In this document: positions 1-8,108 of the stretch, piece by piece
Layout: every line of letters starts with the position of its first letter
Numbering within the stretch: the first letter of the stretch is position 1
Source: an uncultured Eubacteriales bacterium
Lineage (GTDB): Bacteria; Bacillota; Clostridia; Oscillospirales; Acutalibacteraceae
Reading direction: 5' to 3'
NCBI GenBank assembly: GCA_934463035.1
Contig: CAKSIG010000007.1
Span: 1 to 59,341 of the forward strand
DNA length: 59,341 nt
The notes under the pieces: model-generated
Database searches by the model: none
Told to the model about the DNA's origin: nothing
Seen by the model: the letters and a program-made list of their open reading frames with translations, nothing else
Program-made: the position numbers and the translations under genes

Positions 1-1169
1 AGCCGTTCTTTTGTAGAGACGGTTAAAATACCTTGCTGAATAGCGTCAAGCATATTATCAATGGATTTTTGCGTATCGGCAAAACGCTTTCTGAGCAGCG
101 GCAGTGCGGTGTTTTCCTTGCTTTGCAATTTCATTACCGTATCGGCAAGTTTCTCAATCAGCTCATCGTCAAAAATCAACTTTTTGATTTGCTCGATTAC
201 AAGATTTTCAATCCATTCTTTTTTAACTGTTTTCTTGTCACAGCCCTTGTGATTTTTTACGTTTGCACATTTGTAATAACGGTGAACCTTGTTCCTGCCT
301 GTTCCGCTTTCTCCGACCATATAGCATTGGCACTTTCCGAAAAACAGCTTTGTTGTCAGCAGGTATTCGTCCTCGGCTTTATGTTTAGCCGGGGCTTTTT
401 TGTTTGCTGCCATGCGTTCCTGCACACGGTTGAATAAATCCTCGGGAACAATTGCCGGTATACCGTTTGGGTGAACAATATCGTTATACCTGTATTCGCC
501 GATATATTTACGGTTGTGCAACATTCGGGTTACGCTGTTTATGCTGATTTTGCCTCCGCGTTTGGTGCGAACGCCTTTCAGATTCATTTCGTCGGTAATT
601 TCACGCATAGATGCACCGTCTGCATAATGCTTAAATGCGTCAAGTACCGCCGGAGCCGTAAGCGGATCAATTTGAAAATACTGCTCGCTGTCGATCATAT
701 AACCGATTGGCAATGTTCCGCCGTTATATTTGCATTTCAGTGCATTCTCGGTCAGTCCGCGCGTGACCTTTTCGGAAAGTTCAGCCGAATAATGTTCCGC
801 CATACCCTCAAGCATAGATTCAAGCAGAATGCCCTCTGCACCGGCTGAGATAGCCTCGGTTGCGGAAACTACCTTTACGCCGTTATTTTTCAAAATGCGT
901 TTGTAGTGCGCCGAATCGTATTTATCCCGTGCAAAGCGGTCAAGTTTCCAAACAATAACGATCTCAAATTTTCTGCTTGCACTGTCTTTTATCATACGCT
1001 GAAAGTCAGGGCGGCGGTCGGTTCTTGCCGACAACGCACGGTCAATGTAGGTTTCTACAATTTGAATGTCATTCTTCTCGGCAAAGGCCTTACATTCGCG
1101 AAGCTGTCCTTCAATAGATTCTTCACGCTGATTATCCGAAGAATATCTTGCATAGATTACGCCTTTCAT
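1..1169 (-). CDS. Large serine recombinase (partial; C-terminus outside window)
   Basis: Site-specific recombinase of the resolvase/invertase large-serine class, expected to move the element it sits on. The minus-strand reading frame opens at ATG 1169 behind a GGAGGCG ribosome-binding site and is still open at position 1, so at least 389 residues are present. The N-terminus reads MKGVIYARYSSDNQREESIE, with the catalytic serine at about residue 10 followed by the usual ExQ block. Further on there is a zinc ribbon (CYMVGESGTGRN ... YYKCANVKNHKGCDKK) and then the leucine-rich coiled-coil end of the family (NMLDAIQQGIL). It is probably the mobility gene for the accessory DNA up to about 10.1 kb, because tnpV and cargo lie next to it. 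The attachment site on the far side is not visible. Confidence 0.9.
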   Translation of the reverse strand, partial: MKGVIYARYSSDNQREESIEGQLRECKAFAEKNDIQIVETYIDRALSARTDRRPDFQRMIKDSASRKFEIVIVWKLDRFARDKYDSAHYKRILKNNGVKVVSATEAISAGAEGILLESMLEGMAEHYSAELSEKVTRGLTENALKCKYNGGTLPIGYMIDSEQYFQIDPLTAPAVLDAFKHYADGASMREITDEMNLKGVRTKRGGKISINSVTRMLHNRKYIGEYRYNDIVHPNGIPAIVPEDLFNRVQERMAANKKAPAKHKAEDEYLLTTKLFFGKCQCYMVGESGTGRNKVHRYYKCANVKNHKGCDKKTVKKEWIENLVIEQIKKLIFDDELIEKLADTVMKLQSKENTALPLLRKRFADTQKSIDNMLDAIQQGILTVSTKER

Positions 1170-1515
1170 TTTCTTTTTCGCCTCCTTACATAAAGATTAC
1201 TTCGCGGGGATATTAGTGAACATCCCTAACAAGCGTCGGGCGAGGCAGTACTGCGAAAAAATGTTATTATGTCTCGCTTGCCGGACTGCGAGCAAGGGGG
1301 CTTCAGATGTAGGAGCCCAAAGTAAATACTTACCGGAACAGTGCCACATTATTTTCCCCACAACAAAAAGTATATCATATTTCAACCGGCTTGTCTATAG
1401 GCTTTGCGTGTAATTTTCAATTTTGTCTTGAAAAATTCAATATCTCCTCTTGCTTTTAGAGTTGACTTGTGGTATCATTATTATAGGTTATTATATAATT
1501 ACGGAGGTTGGTCAT
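1170..1515. other. Non-coding gap between recombinase and regulator
   Basis: No convincing gene. It holds one copy of the 10-mer CTTGTTAGGG (minus strand, 1224-1233), also found at the two borders of the four-gene SIR2 operon. A TTGACT box at 1462-1467 followed by AT-rich DNA could be the -35 element of a promoter for the regulator at 1516, but I see no well-spaced -10 box. Confidence 0.5.
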
Positions 1516-1728
1516 TTGGCTCGTTCTTATAATAAATTATGGAAGCTTATGATCGATAAAAAAATCAATAAAACTCAGTTGTGCAAGGCGGCAGGTATAA
1601 CTACAAACGCCATGGCAAAGCTGGGCCGTGATGAGTCTGTTCCATTGGAAACACTGGAGAAGATTTGTGAAACTCTTGGTTGCAACATTGAAGATGTTGT
1701 AGAGATAACTTCTGATCAATGTGAGTAA
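1516..1728 (+). CDS. Small XRE-family HTH regulator (YozG-like), possible R-M controller
   Basis: A 70-residue single-domain helix-turn-helix protein of the Cro/cI type. I place the start at TTG 1516 because GGAGG at 1503-1507 is correctly spaced; the ATG at 1450 has no ribosome-binding site and would add an unlikely hydrophobic stretch. The protein begins LARSYNKLWKLMIDK and carries the family pattern NKTQLCKAAGITTNAMAKLG, then PLETLEKICETLGCNIEDV. It lies 65 bp ahead of the restriction-modification genes on the same strand, the usual place of a controller (C) protein that delays nuclease expression. That role is inferred from position. Confidence 0.82.
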   Translation: MARSYNKLWKLMIDKKINKTQLCKAAGITTNAMAKLGRDESVPLETLEKICETLGCNIEDVVEITSDQCE

Positions 1729-1793
1729 TGTCCGTTTTATTGGACATGTGATAGTGTAGAATTAATGCGAAAACGTGAAATGGAGTATCCGTT

Positions 1794-2831
1794 ATGAAAA
1801 GCAATTCTGTTTCAACATATAAAACATCGTTGATTAATAATAGGCGATATCTTGGCAATAAATATAAACTTCTTCCGTTTATTAAACGGGTGGTACAAGA
1901 ACAAGAACTTGAGTTTAGCTCCCTTGCTGATATTTTTGCAGGGACGGGAGCTTTTTCTTCCGCCTTTACTGACAAACAGATCATTACAAACGATCTTATG
2001 TACAGCAACTATATTTGCAACTTTGCTTGGTTCGGCGCTGAAAAATATGACACCGAAAAGGTTGTCGAATATGTTGTCAGATATAACACTGAAGGTCAGT
2101 TTTCTGAAAACTATATGACAGAAAACTTCTCTGATACATATTTTAGTGCTGATGATTGTGCGAAAATCGGATTTATCAGAGAAGATATTGAAACCAGTTT
2201 TAACAATGGCAATCTTAATAATCGCGAGCGTGCTATACTTATCACTTCTTTGCTGTATGCCATGGATAAAATTGCTAAGACTTGCGGTCATTATGATGCT
2301 TATCGCAAGGGGGGAGAGTTTAACAGCAACCTTGAATTGTACGTCCCATTGGCAGAACAAAACAACAACGAAAACAACCAGTGTTACAATATGGATGCAA
2401 ATGAACTGGTTAAATCTTTGTATGCTGACTTAGTTTATATTGATCCACCGTATAATTCCAGACAATATTGCGATGCATATCATCTTCTTGAAAATGTTGC
2501 GCGATGGCAAAAACCAAAGGTCTACGGAGTGGCAAGAAAAATGGATCGTAGTGAGTTGAAAAGCAGATATTGTACTCAAGGCGCAACAGAAGCTTTTGAG
2601 CAACTAATCGCCGATATAAAGGCTAAATACATTTTGCTCTCGTATAATAACATGGCTGAAAAGGGCAACAACAGATCCAACGCCAAGATAAGTGACGATG
2701 ACATTGTGCGCATATTGAAAAACAAAGGCACTGTTAGCGTTTTTTCGGAGGACTATAAAGCATTCACAACGGGGAAATCAGATATTGAGGATAATGCGGA
2801 AAGGCTTTTCCTCTGCGTCTGCAAAGCGTAA
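1794..2831 (+). CDS. DNA adenine N6-methyltransferase, D12/Dam class (M1 of AlwI-like system)
   Basis: Transfers a methyl group from SAM to adenine N6 in DNA, protecting host sites from the cognate nuclease. The 345-residue protein shows RRYLGNKYKLLPFI near the N-terminus, motif I DIFAGTG at about 46-52 and catalytic motif IV DPPYNSRQY starting at D217, the order of the Dam-like D12 class. The start is ATG 1794 behind GGAG. A second, different D12 methylase follows at 2842 and an AlwI-like endonuclease at 3764. An asymmetric target such as GGATC/GATCC needs one methylase per strand, which fits the pair. Confidence 0.9.
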   Translation: MKSNSVSTYKTSLINNRRYLGNKYKLLPFIKRVVQEQELEFSSLADIFAGTGAFSSAFTDKQIITNDLMYSNYICNFAWFGAEKYDTEKVVEYVVRYNTEGQFSENYMTENFSDTYFSADDCAKIGFIREDIETSFNNGNLNNRERAILITSLLYAMDKIAKTCGHYDAYRKGGEFNSNLELYVPLAEQNNNENNQCYNMDANELVKSLYADLVYIDPPYNSRQYCDAYHLLENVARWQKPKVYGVARKMDRSELKSRYCTQGATEAFEQLIADIKAKYILLSYNNMAEKGNNRSNAKISDDDIVRILKNKGTVSVFSEDYKAFTTGKSDIEDNAERLFLCVCKA

Positions 2832-2841
2832 GGAGCAGTTT

Positions 2842-3762
2842 ATGTTTCAATCTCCTTTAAACTATACTGGCGGTAAGTTCAAATTGCTGCCTCAAATATT
2901 ACCCCTGTTTCCGAACAGCATAGATACTTTTGTCGATCTGTTCTGCGGCGGATGTAATGTTGGGCTGAATATTGACTGCAAAAGAATCATCTATAACGAT
3001 CTGGACGAACATTTGCTCTATCTTTACAATACTTTCAAGAATCTTGATAAACAATCGACTTTTGAATGGATTTATCAAATAATTGAAAAGTACGATCTTT
3101 CGCAAGTGAGCAAATACGGGTATGAGTATTATGGGTGCGAAAGCGGCAAAGGCGTCGGTAACTATAATCGCGATAAGTTTATGAGACTCCGGGCAGATTT
3201 CAACGCTAAGGCAAGCGAAGATTATTACTACTATGTGATGCTCTATGTAATAATCGTCTATGCGTTTAATAACCAAATTCGTTTTAATAGCAAAGGCGAG
3301 TTTAATCTACCGGTTGGTAAGAGAGATTTTAACAGTAAGATGGCTGAAAAACTATCGGCTTTCATAGATAGAATTAAGTTGCAGGACTGTACCTTCACTT
3401 GCAAAGATTTTCGTGAGTTTGATATTAGTAAATTGTCAAATTCTGATTTTGTATATGCCGATCCACCATACTTAATTACTTGTGCAACATATAACGAACA
3501 AGGTGGCTGGAGCGAAGAAACGGAGAAAGACTTACTTGCTTTTTTGGATAAGTTAAACGATAACCATATACGATTTGCTTTGTCGAATGTTCTTAGAAGC
3601 AAAGGAAAAGAAAACAACATTTTAATTTCATGGCTTGGAAAAAACAAGCAAAAATATAAAATTAATTATCTAAATTACAGCTATTCAAATTCAAATTATC
3701 AAATCAAAGATAAAGATTCCGTAAGTGAAGAGGTTCTGATAACAAATTACGAGGAGAAATGA
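2842..3762 (+). CDS. DNA adenine N6-methyltransferase, Dam family (M2 of AlwI-like system)
   Basis: Second SAM-dependent adenine methylase of the system, 306 residues. I start it at ATG 2842, which has AGGAG at 2831-2835; the open frame extends upstream to 2785 but that part overlaps the first methylase. It begins MFQSPLNYTGGKFKLLPQI, the classic Dam N-terminus, with motif I DLFCGG at 32-37 and motif IV DPPYL at D207. It is only distantly similar to its neighbour, so the two probably modify opposite strands of a non-palindromic site. The stop overlaps the region just before the endonuclease start, consistent with one transcript. Confidence 0.9.
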   Translation: MFQSPLNYTGGKFKLLPQILPLFPNSIDTFVDLFCGGCNVGLNIDCKRIIYNDLDEHLLYLYNTFKNLDKQSTFEWIYQIIEKYDLSQVSKYGYEYYGCESGKGVGNYNRDKFMRLRADFNAKASEDYYYYVMLYVIIVYAFNNQIRFNSKGEFNLPVGKRDFNSKMAEKLSAFIDRIKLQDCTFTCKDFREFDISKLSNSDFVYADPPYLITCATYNEQGGWSEETEKDLLAFLDKLNDNHIRFALSNVLRSKGKENNILISWLGKNKQKYKINYLNYSYSNSNYQIKDKDSVSEEVLITNYEEK

Positions 3763-3763
3763 T

Positions 3764-5734
3764 ATGCCTGCTTATAAAAGCTTTTGTTGGTGCTTGGGAA
3801 CAACAAGTTTTAGAACAAAACAATTTAATAGGACAATTGAAGAACAATTAGGGTTGTTGGATGAATTTTGGCGTATTCCTGATAATTCTGTTGAAACTTG
3901 GGGAAACAATAAGGCCATTCAAATTCGTTATTATGATTTTATGAAAGAAAAGGGGTTTGTTTCCGGCACTGCTTCCAGAAAAGACAAAGATGCCCGTGAG
4001 AAAACCTCTGGTTTGGTTGATATAGGTTTGATAACAAATGATAGAAAATTAACAGAAGCCGGTGCCGCTTTACTGGAAATTAGCAGAAACGGCGATTTTG
4101 GCTCGGATAACATTTTTCAAATCCCGAAAGACAGCTTCATCTATTTGAAACAGTTATTAAAAACAAGCAATGAAATTGACGGTTTTGTTGTCAGACCATT
4201 TATTGTGTTGTTGCGTATCTTATCAGAATTTGAATTTATCACTATGGAAGAATACACATATTTGCTTCCCCTGTGTATAGATTATAATTCAACTGAGTAT
4301 ATTATCCAGAAGATTAGAGATATTCGTGGCAGCCGCACAAGTATTGATAGCGTTATTATTGAGCGTTTGATGGGTATGAACAATTATCAAGAAGCGTTAT
4401 CCATGTTTCTCACTGATAGAGTAGATGAAAATTTGATTTGCGAAATTGGTATGAATCGAAAGAGCCGATCTTATGATCGTCCGTATTATCCGCTTTATGA
4501 AAGTTTACATGATGCCTTTGTGTGTGGAAATGCGTCTGCATTCGTATCCGTTTATGAAGCTACTCGAAACATAAATATCGGCAGACGTTGGCGGGACTAT
4601 TTGTTTAATACCGTTTCAACAAGAGCGCTTGAGGATAATCCATTTTCATGTCTGAATCACACTTTGTTTGATGAAGTTAGAACAGAGTCTGCGTTCAAAG
4701 CAGCATTTTTCAAAGTAATGCACATGCTAAAAGCAAAAGCAACGCTTTCTGATTATTTGGACTTAAACAGACGATACATTAAAACGACAGACATTGTTAT
4801 CTTTGAAGATGGCTGCATAAAACTTGATATCGTTCCGAAACATTTCTTTGGTAATGTTGTTGAAGATTTGTATGCTAAAGCGTTTAACGCAAGCGAAAAA
4901 CTGTTTGATAATTGCTCTATGCAAGAAATCGCGTCCTGCTTGGTTGAGAACGAAACTGTAGTTATCAATGGCGTAAATGCTGAACTCGGAACCGCTGTTA
5001 CAACAGTTGCTGATGCAAAAAGCGTGCTTGAGGATATTCGATATAGGCGTTTGCAGGAATTGATTGACGATAAATTCACAGACGAAAAACTTCTTATTCT
5101 GCTTGATCTTTTTGAACACAGAAATGATGTTCAAATTCAAGAAATGGTAACTGATGACGCAGATATACCGACAATTTTTGAATATGTATTGGGCATCATT
5201 TGGTACAAAACGAGCGAACGTCAGGGGAAAATCCTTGATTATATGAAATTGTCGTTAGACGCGGATTTGCTTCCGAAAACTCATGCTGCCGGCGGAGAGG
5301 CCGATATTGTTTACGAATATCCGGCAACCGATTACTACCCCGAACACTCGTTGCTTCTTGAAGCAACGCTGGCTGATAGAACAAATCAGCGTCGTATGGA
5401 AATGGAACCGGTTTCACGACATTTAGGTATGCACTTAATCAGAACAGACAATTTGAATTCGTATTGCGTTTTTGTGACAACATATCTTGATTTTAATGTG
5501 ATAGCAGATTTTAGAAATCGAAAAAGCAGTTTTTTCTATGATCCGCAAGATTCAACAAAATACGTGAACAAAATGAAGATTATCCCGCTTGATACCTCTG
5601 TCTTGAAATCTGTTGTTTCGCGCCAATACAAGTACCGAGATTTGTATGCTATTTTTGAAACGGCATATAACGCTGACCTTAATTCGCTTGAGTGGTACAA
5701 TTCATTTGTGAGAAATCCGATAATTAACCGCTAA
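3764..5734 (+). CDS. AlwI-family type II restriction endonuclease
   Basis: A 656-residue nuclease that should cut unmethylated DNA near an asymmetric GGATC-type site, if it shares AlwI specificity. The N-terminal block (FRTKQFNRTIEEQLGLLDEF, then REKTSGLVDIGLI and DSFIYLKQLLKTSN) is the pattern I know from the AlwI family. A PD-(D/E)xK-like core lies near the C-terminus, with GGEADIVYEY (D514) followed 19 residues later by LLLEATL (E533). The start ATG 3764 is behind GAGGAG. Two upstream adenine methylases and an HTH protein complete a standard R-M operon. The exact recognition sequence cannot be read from the protein. Confidence 0.85.
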   Translation: MPAYKSFCWCLGTTSFRTKQFNRTIEEQLGLLDEFWRIPDNSVETWGNNKAIQIRYYDFMKEKGFVSGTASRKDKDAREKTSGLVDIGLITNDRKLTEAGAALLEISRNGDFGSDNIFQIPKDSFIYLKQLLKTSNEIDGFVVRPFIVLLRILSEFEFITMEEYTYLLPLCIDYNSTEYIIQKIRDIRGSRTSIDSVIIERLMGMNNYQEALSMFLTDRVDENLICEIGMNRKSRSYDRPYYPLYESLHDAFVCGNASAFVSVYEATRNINIGRRWRDYLFNTVSTRALEDNPFSCLNHTLFDEVRTESAFKAAFFKVMHMLKAKATLSDYLDLNRRYIKTTDIVIFEDGCIKLDIVPKHFFGNVVEDLYAKAFNASEKLFDNCSMQEIASCLVENETVVINGVNAELGTAVTTVADAKSVLEDIRYRRLQELIDDKFTDEKLLILLDLFEHRNDVQIQEMVTDDADIPTIFEYVLGIIWYKTSERQGKILDYMKLSLDADLLPKTHAAGGEADIVYEYPATDYYPEHSLLLEATLADRTNQRRMEMEPVSRHLGMHLIRTDNLNSYCVFVTTYLDFNVIADFRNRKSSFFYDPQDSTKYVNKMKIIPLDTSVLKSVVSRQYKYRDLYAIFETAYNADLNSLEWYNSFVRNPIINR

Positions 5735-5739
5735 TAATA

Positions 5740-5749
5740 CTTGTTAGGG
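5740..5749 (+). repeat. 10-mer CTTGTTAGGG, left border copy of the four-gene operon
   Basis: Identical 10-mers occur at 9461-9470 in the same orientation, just after the operon, and at 1224-1233 on the minus strand. The two direct copies bracket the four genes 5761-9330 closely, as expected of a cassette moved between related elements. The G-rich part also overlaps the ribosome-binding site of the first gene, so a translational role is an alternative. Confidence 0.45.
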
Positions 5750-5760
5750 AGAGAATTGAT

Positions 5761-6345
5761 ATGGCAAAACTGAATGGTGCAGATTACTTGCTACTGTTAT
5801 TATATTTGAATAATAAAGAACCCATTTTGGGTGCAGTCAGATTAGAAAAAATGATGTTTCTATTCAATATGGAAATTGCACCTATATTGAAAGAAAAAGG
5901 ACTTGAATCTGACAAATTGCCAGAGTTCATCGCATATAATTACGGGCCTTTTTCCAAAGATGTGTATGAACAGGTGGAGTTATTCAAAGGAATAAAATTC
6001 GTTCAGATAACAGACTTAAATGCCACTGAAGAAATGGTGGAGGTTGATGATTTGGAAGAAATGTCTTATGAAGATGTTTCTTTTGTAAACCAGATGACAA
6101 GCAAAGGATACAGGCTAAAAACAGATGGCACGTATTATAAGTACTCACTTCTTAAAACAGGCGAGAATTTTGTTGTTGATAATATATTACCAAGTGTGAA
6201 CGATGAGCAAAAAGCACTATTGGAAAAATTTAAGAAAAAAATTACTTCTATATATCCTAAGCAGTTGTTGAAATATGTTTATTCTAAATATCCAGATTAT
6301 ACAACAAAATCATTAATCAAAAATGAGGTGCTGGATGATGAATAA
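5761..6345 (+). CDS. Panacea/YwgA/SocA-like protein, first gene of four-gene defence-like operon
   Basis: A 194-residue soluble protein. The pattern VRLEKMMFLF (26-35) followed by EFIAYNYGPFSKDVYE (55-70) resembles the helical Panacea, YwgA or SocA-type proteins, which are common near toxin-antitoxin, phage and defence loci; the exact family needs a profile search. GGGAGAGAATTGAT precedes ATG 5761. It comes 26 bp after the restriction enzyme gene and its stop overlaps the next start as ATGAATAA (6338-6345). In Panacea modules this domain often neutralises a toxic partner, so an antitoxin or regulatory role toward the downstream SIR2 enzyme is a reasonable guess, not shown here. Confidence 0.65.
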   Translation: MAKLNGADYLLLLLYLNNKEPILGAVRLEKMMFLFNMEIAPILKEKGLESDKLPEFIAYNYGPFSKDVYEQVELFKGIKFVQITDLNATEEMVEVDDLEEMSYEDVSFVNQMTSKGYRLKTDGTYYKYSLLKTGENFVVDNILPSVNDEQKALLEKFKKKITSIYPKQLLKYVYSKYPDYTTKSLIKNEVLDDE

Positions 6346-6775
6346 CATTGAGGACATATTACGCGAGAATTATTGTCAGTACCGCTCAAAACAAGGAAAG
6401 AAAAATATCTTTAAGGAGATTCCTGTCTTTTCCAGATCGGTTGATCTTGTTGAATACGACACCCATTTGGGGAAAATCACTGCTATTGAGTTTAAAATAA
6501 AAGATTGGAAAAGAGCGATAAATCAACTTGTTACAGTATCTCCGTGTTTTGATTATTTGGTACTGTGTTTGCCAAAGCCAAAAACAGAAAAATGTTTGAG
6601 TAACATTAAAAGCGCATGTTCAGAAACTGGCATTGGGTTAATTACATGGGAGGCAGATAACAATGTCTTTATTAAAGAATGTAACCCGAAAGAAGCGGAT
6701 AATATTTGGAAAGTGCAGAAAAGACAAGTGATTAACTATATAAAAGAACAAAGGCGGGGAAACAAAGATGAGTGA
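6338..6775 (+). CDS. PD-(D/E)xK nuclease-like protein
   Basis: A 145-residue protein with a small restriction-enzyme-like core: acidic D36 in SRSVDLVEYD, then E51 and K53 in AIEFKIKDW, and a downstream glutamine (Q63) in INQL. This D...ExK...Q arrangement is typical of compact PD-(D/E)xK proteins, some of which cut DNA and some of which only bind it. I start at ATG 6338, preceded by GAGGTG; this start sits inside the stop of the previous gene (ATGAATAA). Its own end overlaps the next gene as ATGAGTGA (6768-6775). No close family name comes to mind. Confidence 0.7.
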   Translation: MNNIEDILRENYCQYRSKQGKKNIFKEIPVFSRSVDLVEYDTHLGKITAIEFKIKDWKRAINQLVTVSPCFDYLVLCLPKPKTEKCLSNIKSACSETGIGLITWEADNNVFIKECNPKEADNIWKVQKRQVINYIKEQRRGNKDE

Positions 6776-8108
6776 CAATTTAAAATTGTTAAGATACAAC
6801 ACAGGGACTGACAAAAAAGTCCTAATAAAATTCAAAGATAGTTTTTCTGCAGTCATTTTTAATGCAACAATAGTTGCTTATAGCAAAAGTGCTGTTGCTG
6901 ATTTAGTTGCTGTACACAAGAACAAATACATTATAGATCCTCAAACGCATATTTATCAGCAAGATATTACGGCAGTTCAAGCTATGAACAAAAAAGGAAT
7001 AGTCTCGGTTAAAAAATCGGTTGATCAATACCTTTCAGAATTGCCGTCCGAGTTGAAAAATAAGTTTTATTCACAAAAAGGAAATCTATCGCCTGAAGAT
7101 ATAAAAGATTCGGTTGACAAATTGATTGAAGGAGTGTATTCATTCGAGACCAGTTATGTTGACAAATATATCAAAAACAAGGAGTATGATAAATATCTGA
7201 AATATGCCAAAATCGGACCATCTCCCGCAGTCGTTATAGCCCCATATTTTATGATCAAATCATCGTATTCAGAAAAAGAAATCAATGATTGGCTGAACTT
7301 AAATGCTTTGTGTGCGCAAAGATTTATTTCGTTAAATTCAACTAACGGAAAATATGATACGGGAATTCAAATAGTGATAGACAAGAGAATTCTTGACAAT
7401 AATACCTTCGCGAATAAAATCAAGGAATACTATAAAAATTCTATTGTAAATTACGCCTTTATATGGGTTGATGACTTTAATCTTTTTGAAGCTACAAAGG
7501 CACAGCAAGAACAGTTCAAATCAATTCTCGTCGCATTAACCGAATTAGGAATTAAGCCAGTTATGGCATACGGTGGATATGATTCGATTATTCTTTGCAA
7601 CGAGGATTTGCCGTATAGGATGTATGGTGTTGCACAATCTGTTGGCTATGGAGAAACAAGGCCTGTAACTCCTGTTGGCGGGGGGCTACCCGTAAATAAA
7701 TATTATTTTCCGCCTTTACACGCTCGTTTATCGCTTTCTAAGGTTATATCCATCCTATCAAGTAAAGGTTATTTTTCAAAAGACAAGGCTGTTGCAAGTG
7801 AAGATTTTTATCAACATATATGTTCTTGCAAACAATGTCGCGATATAATTGGGAAAAATATCGATAACTTTCGCAAATATAATGAATCAAGTGACTATAC
7901 AATGCGAAATGGTATTAAACGCAATCGTCCGACCACAGATGCCTCATTGATTGCCGCCATGCATTTTATGTTTTCAAAAGCTGATGAATGGAATGATGTT
8001 GAGAGTAAAAGCTTTAACATGCTTAAAAATGATTTGTTAAAAGGATATTCAGAGTATTGTCCGGCGCTGTCTAATCATATGCAGGATTGGTGTAACATCT
8101 ATGAATAA
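6768..8108 (+). CDS. Putative TGT-fold protein with CxCxxC zinc motif
   Basis: A 446-residue protein of unknown family. The clearest feature is HICSCKQCRD, with C352, C354 and C357 in the CxCxxC spacing of the tRNA-guanine transglycosylase zinc site, and H399 as a possible fourth ligand (wider spacing than the classical 25 residues). Before it comes an alternating strand/helix region (FIWVDDF at 231-237, GIKPVMAYGGYD, then GVAQSVGYGETRP) suggestive of a TIM barrel. I do not see the classical DSGGFQ catalytic motif; KYIIDPQTHIYQ may take its place. TGT homologues occur in type IV CBASS and in 7-deazaguanine DNA modification (DpdA), so base exchange in nucleic acid is a plausible activity. Coupled by 8-nt overlaps on both sides. 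Confidence 0.55.
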   Translation: MSDNLKLLRYNTGTDKKVLIKFKDSFSAVIFNATIVAYSKSAVADLVAVHKNKYIIDPQTHIYQQDITAVQAMNKKGIVSVKKSVDQYLSELPSELKNKFYSQKGNLSPEDIKDSVDKLIEGVYSFETSYVDKYIKNKEYDKYLKYAKIGPSPAVVIAPYFMIKSSYSEKEINDWLNLNALCAQRFISLNSTNGKYDTGIQIVIDKRILDNNTFANKIKEYYKNSIVNYAFIWVDDFNLFEATKAQQEQFKSILVALTELGIKPVMAYGGYDSIILCNEDLPYRMYGVAQSVGYGETRPVTPVGGGLPVNKYYFPPLHARLSLSKVISILSSKGYFSKDKAVASEDFYQHICSCKQCRDIIGKNIDNFRKYNESSDYTMRNGIKRNRPTTDASLIAAMHFMFSKADEWNDVESKSFNMLKNDLLKGYSEYCPALSNHMQDWCNIYE

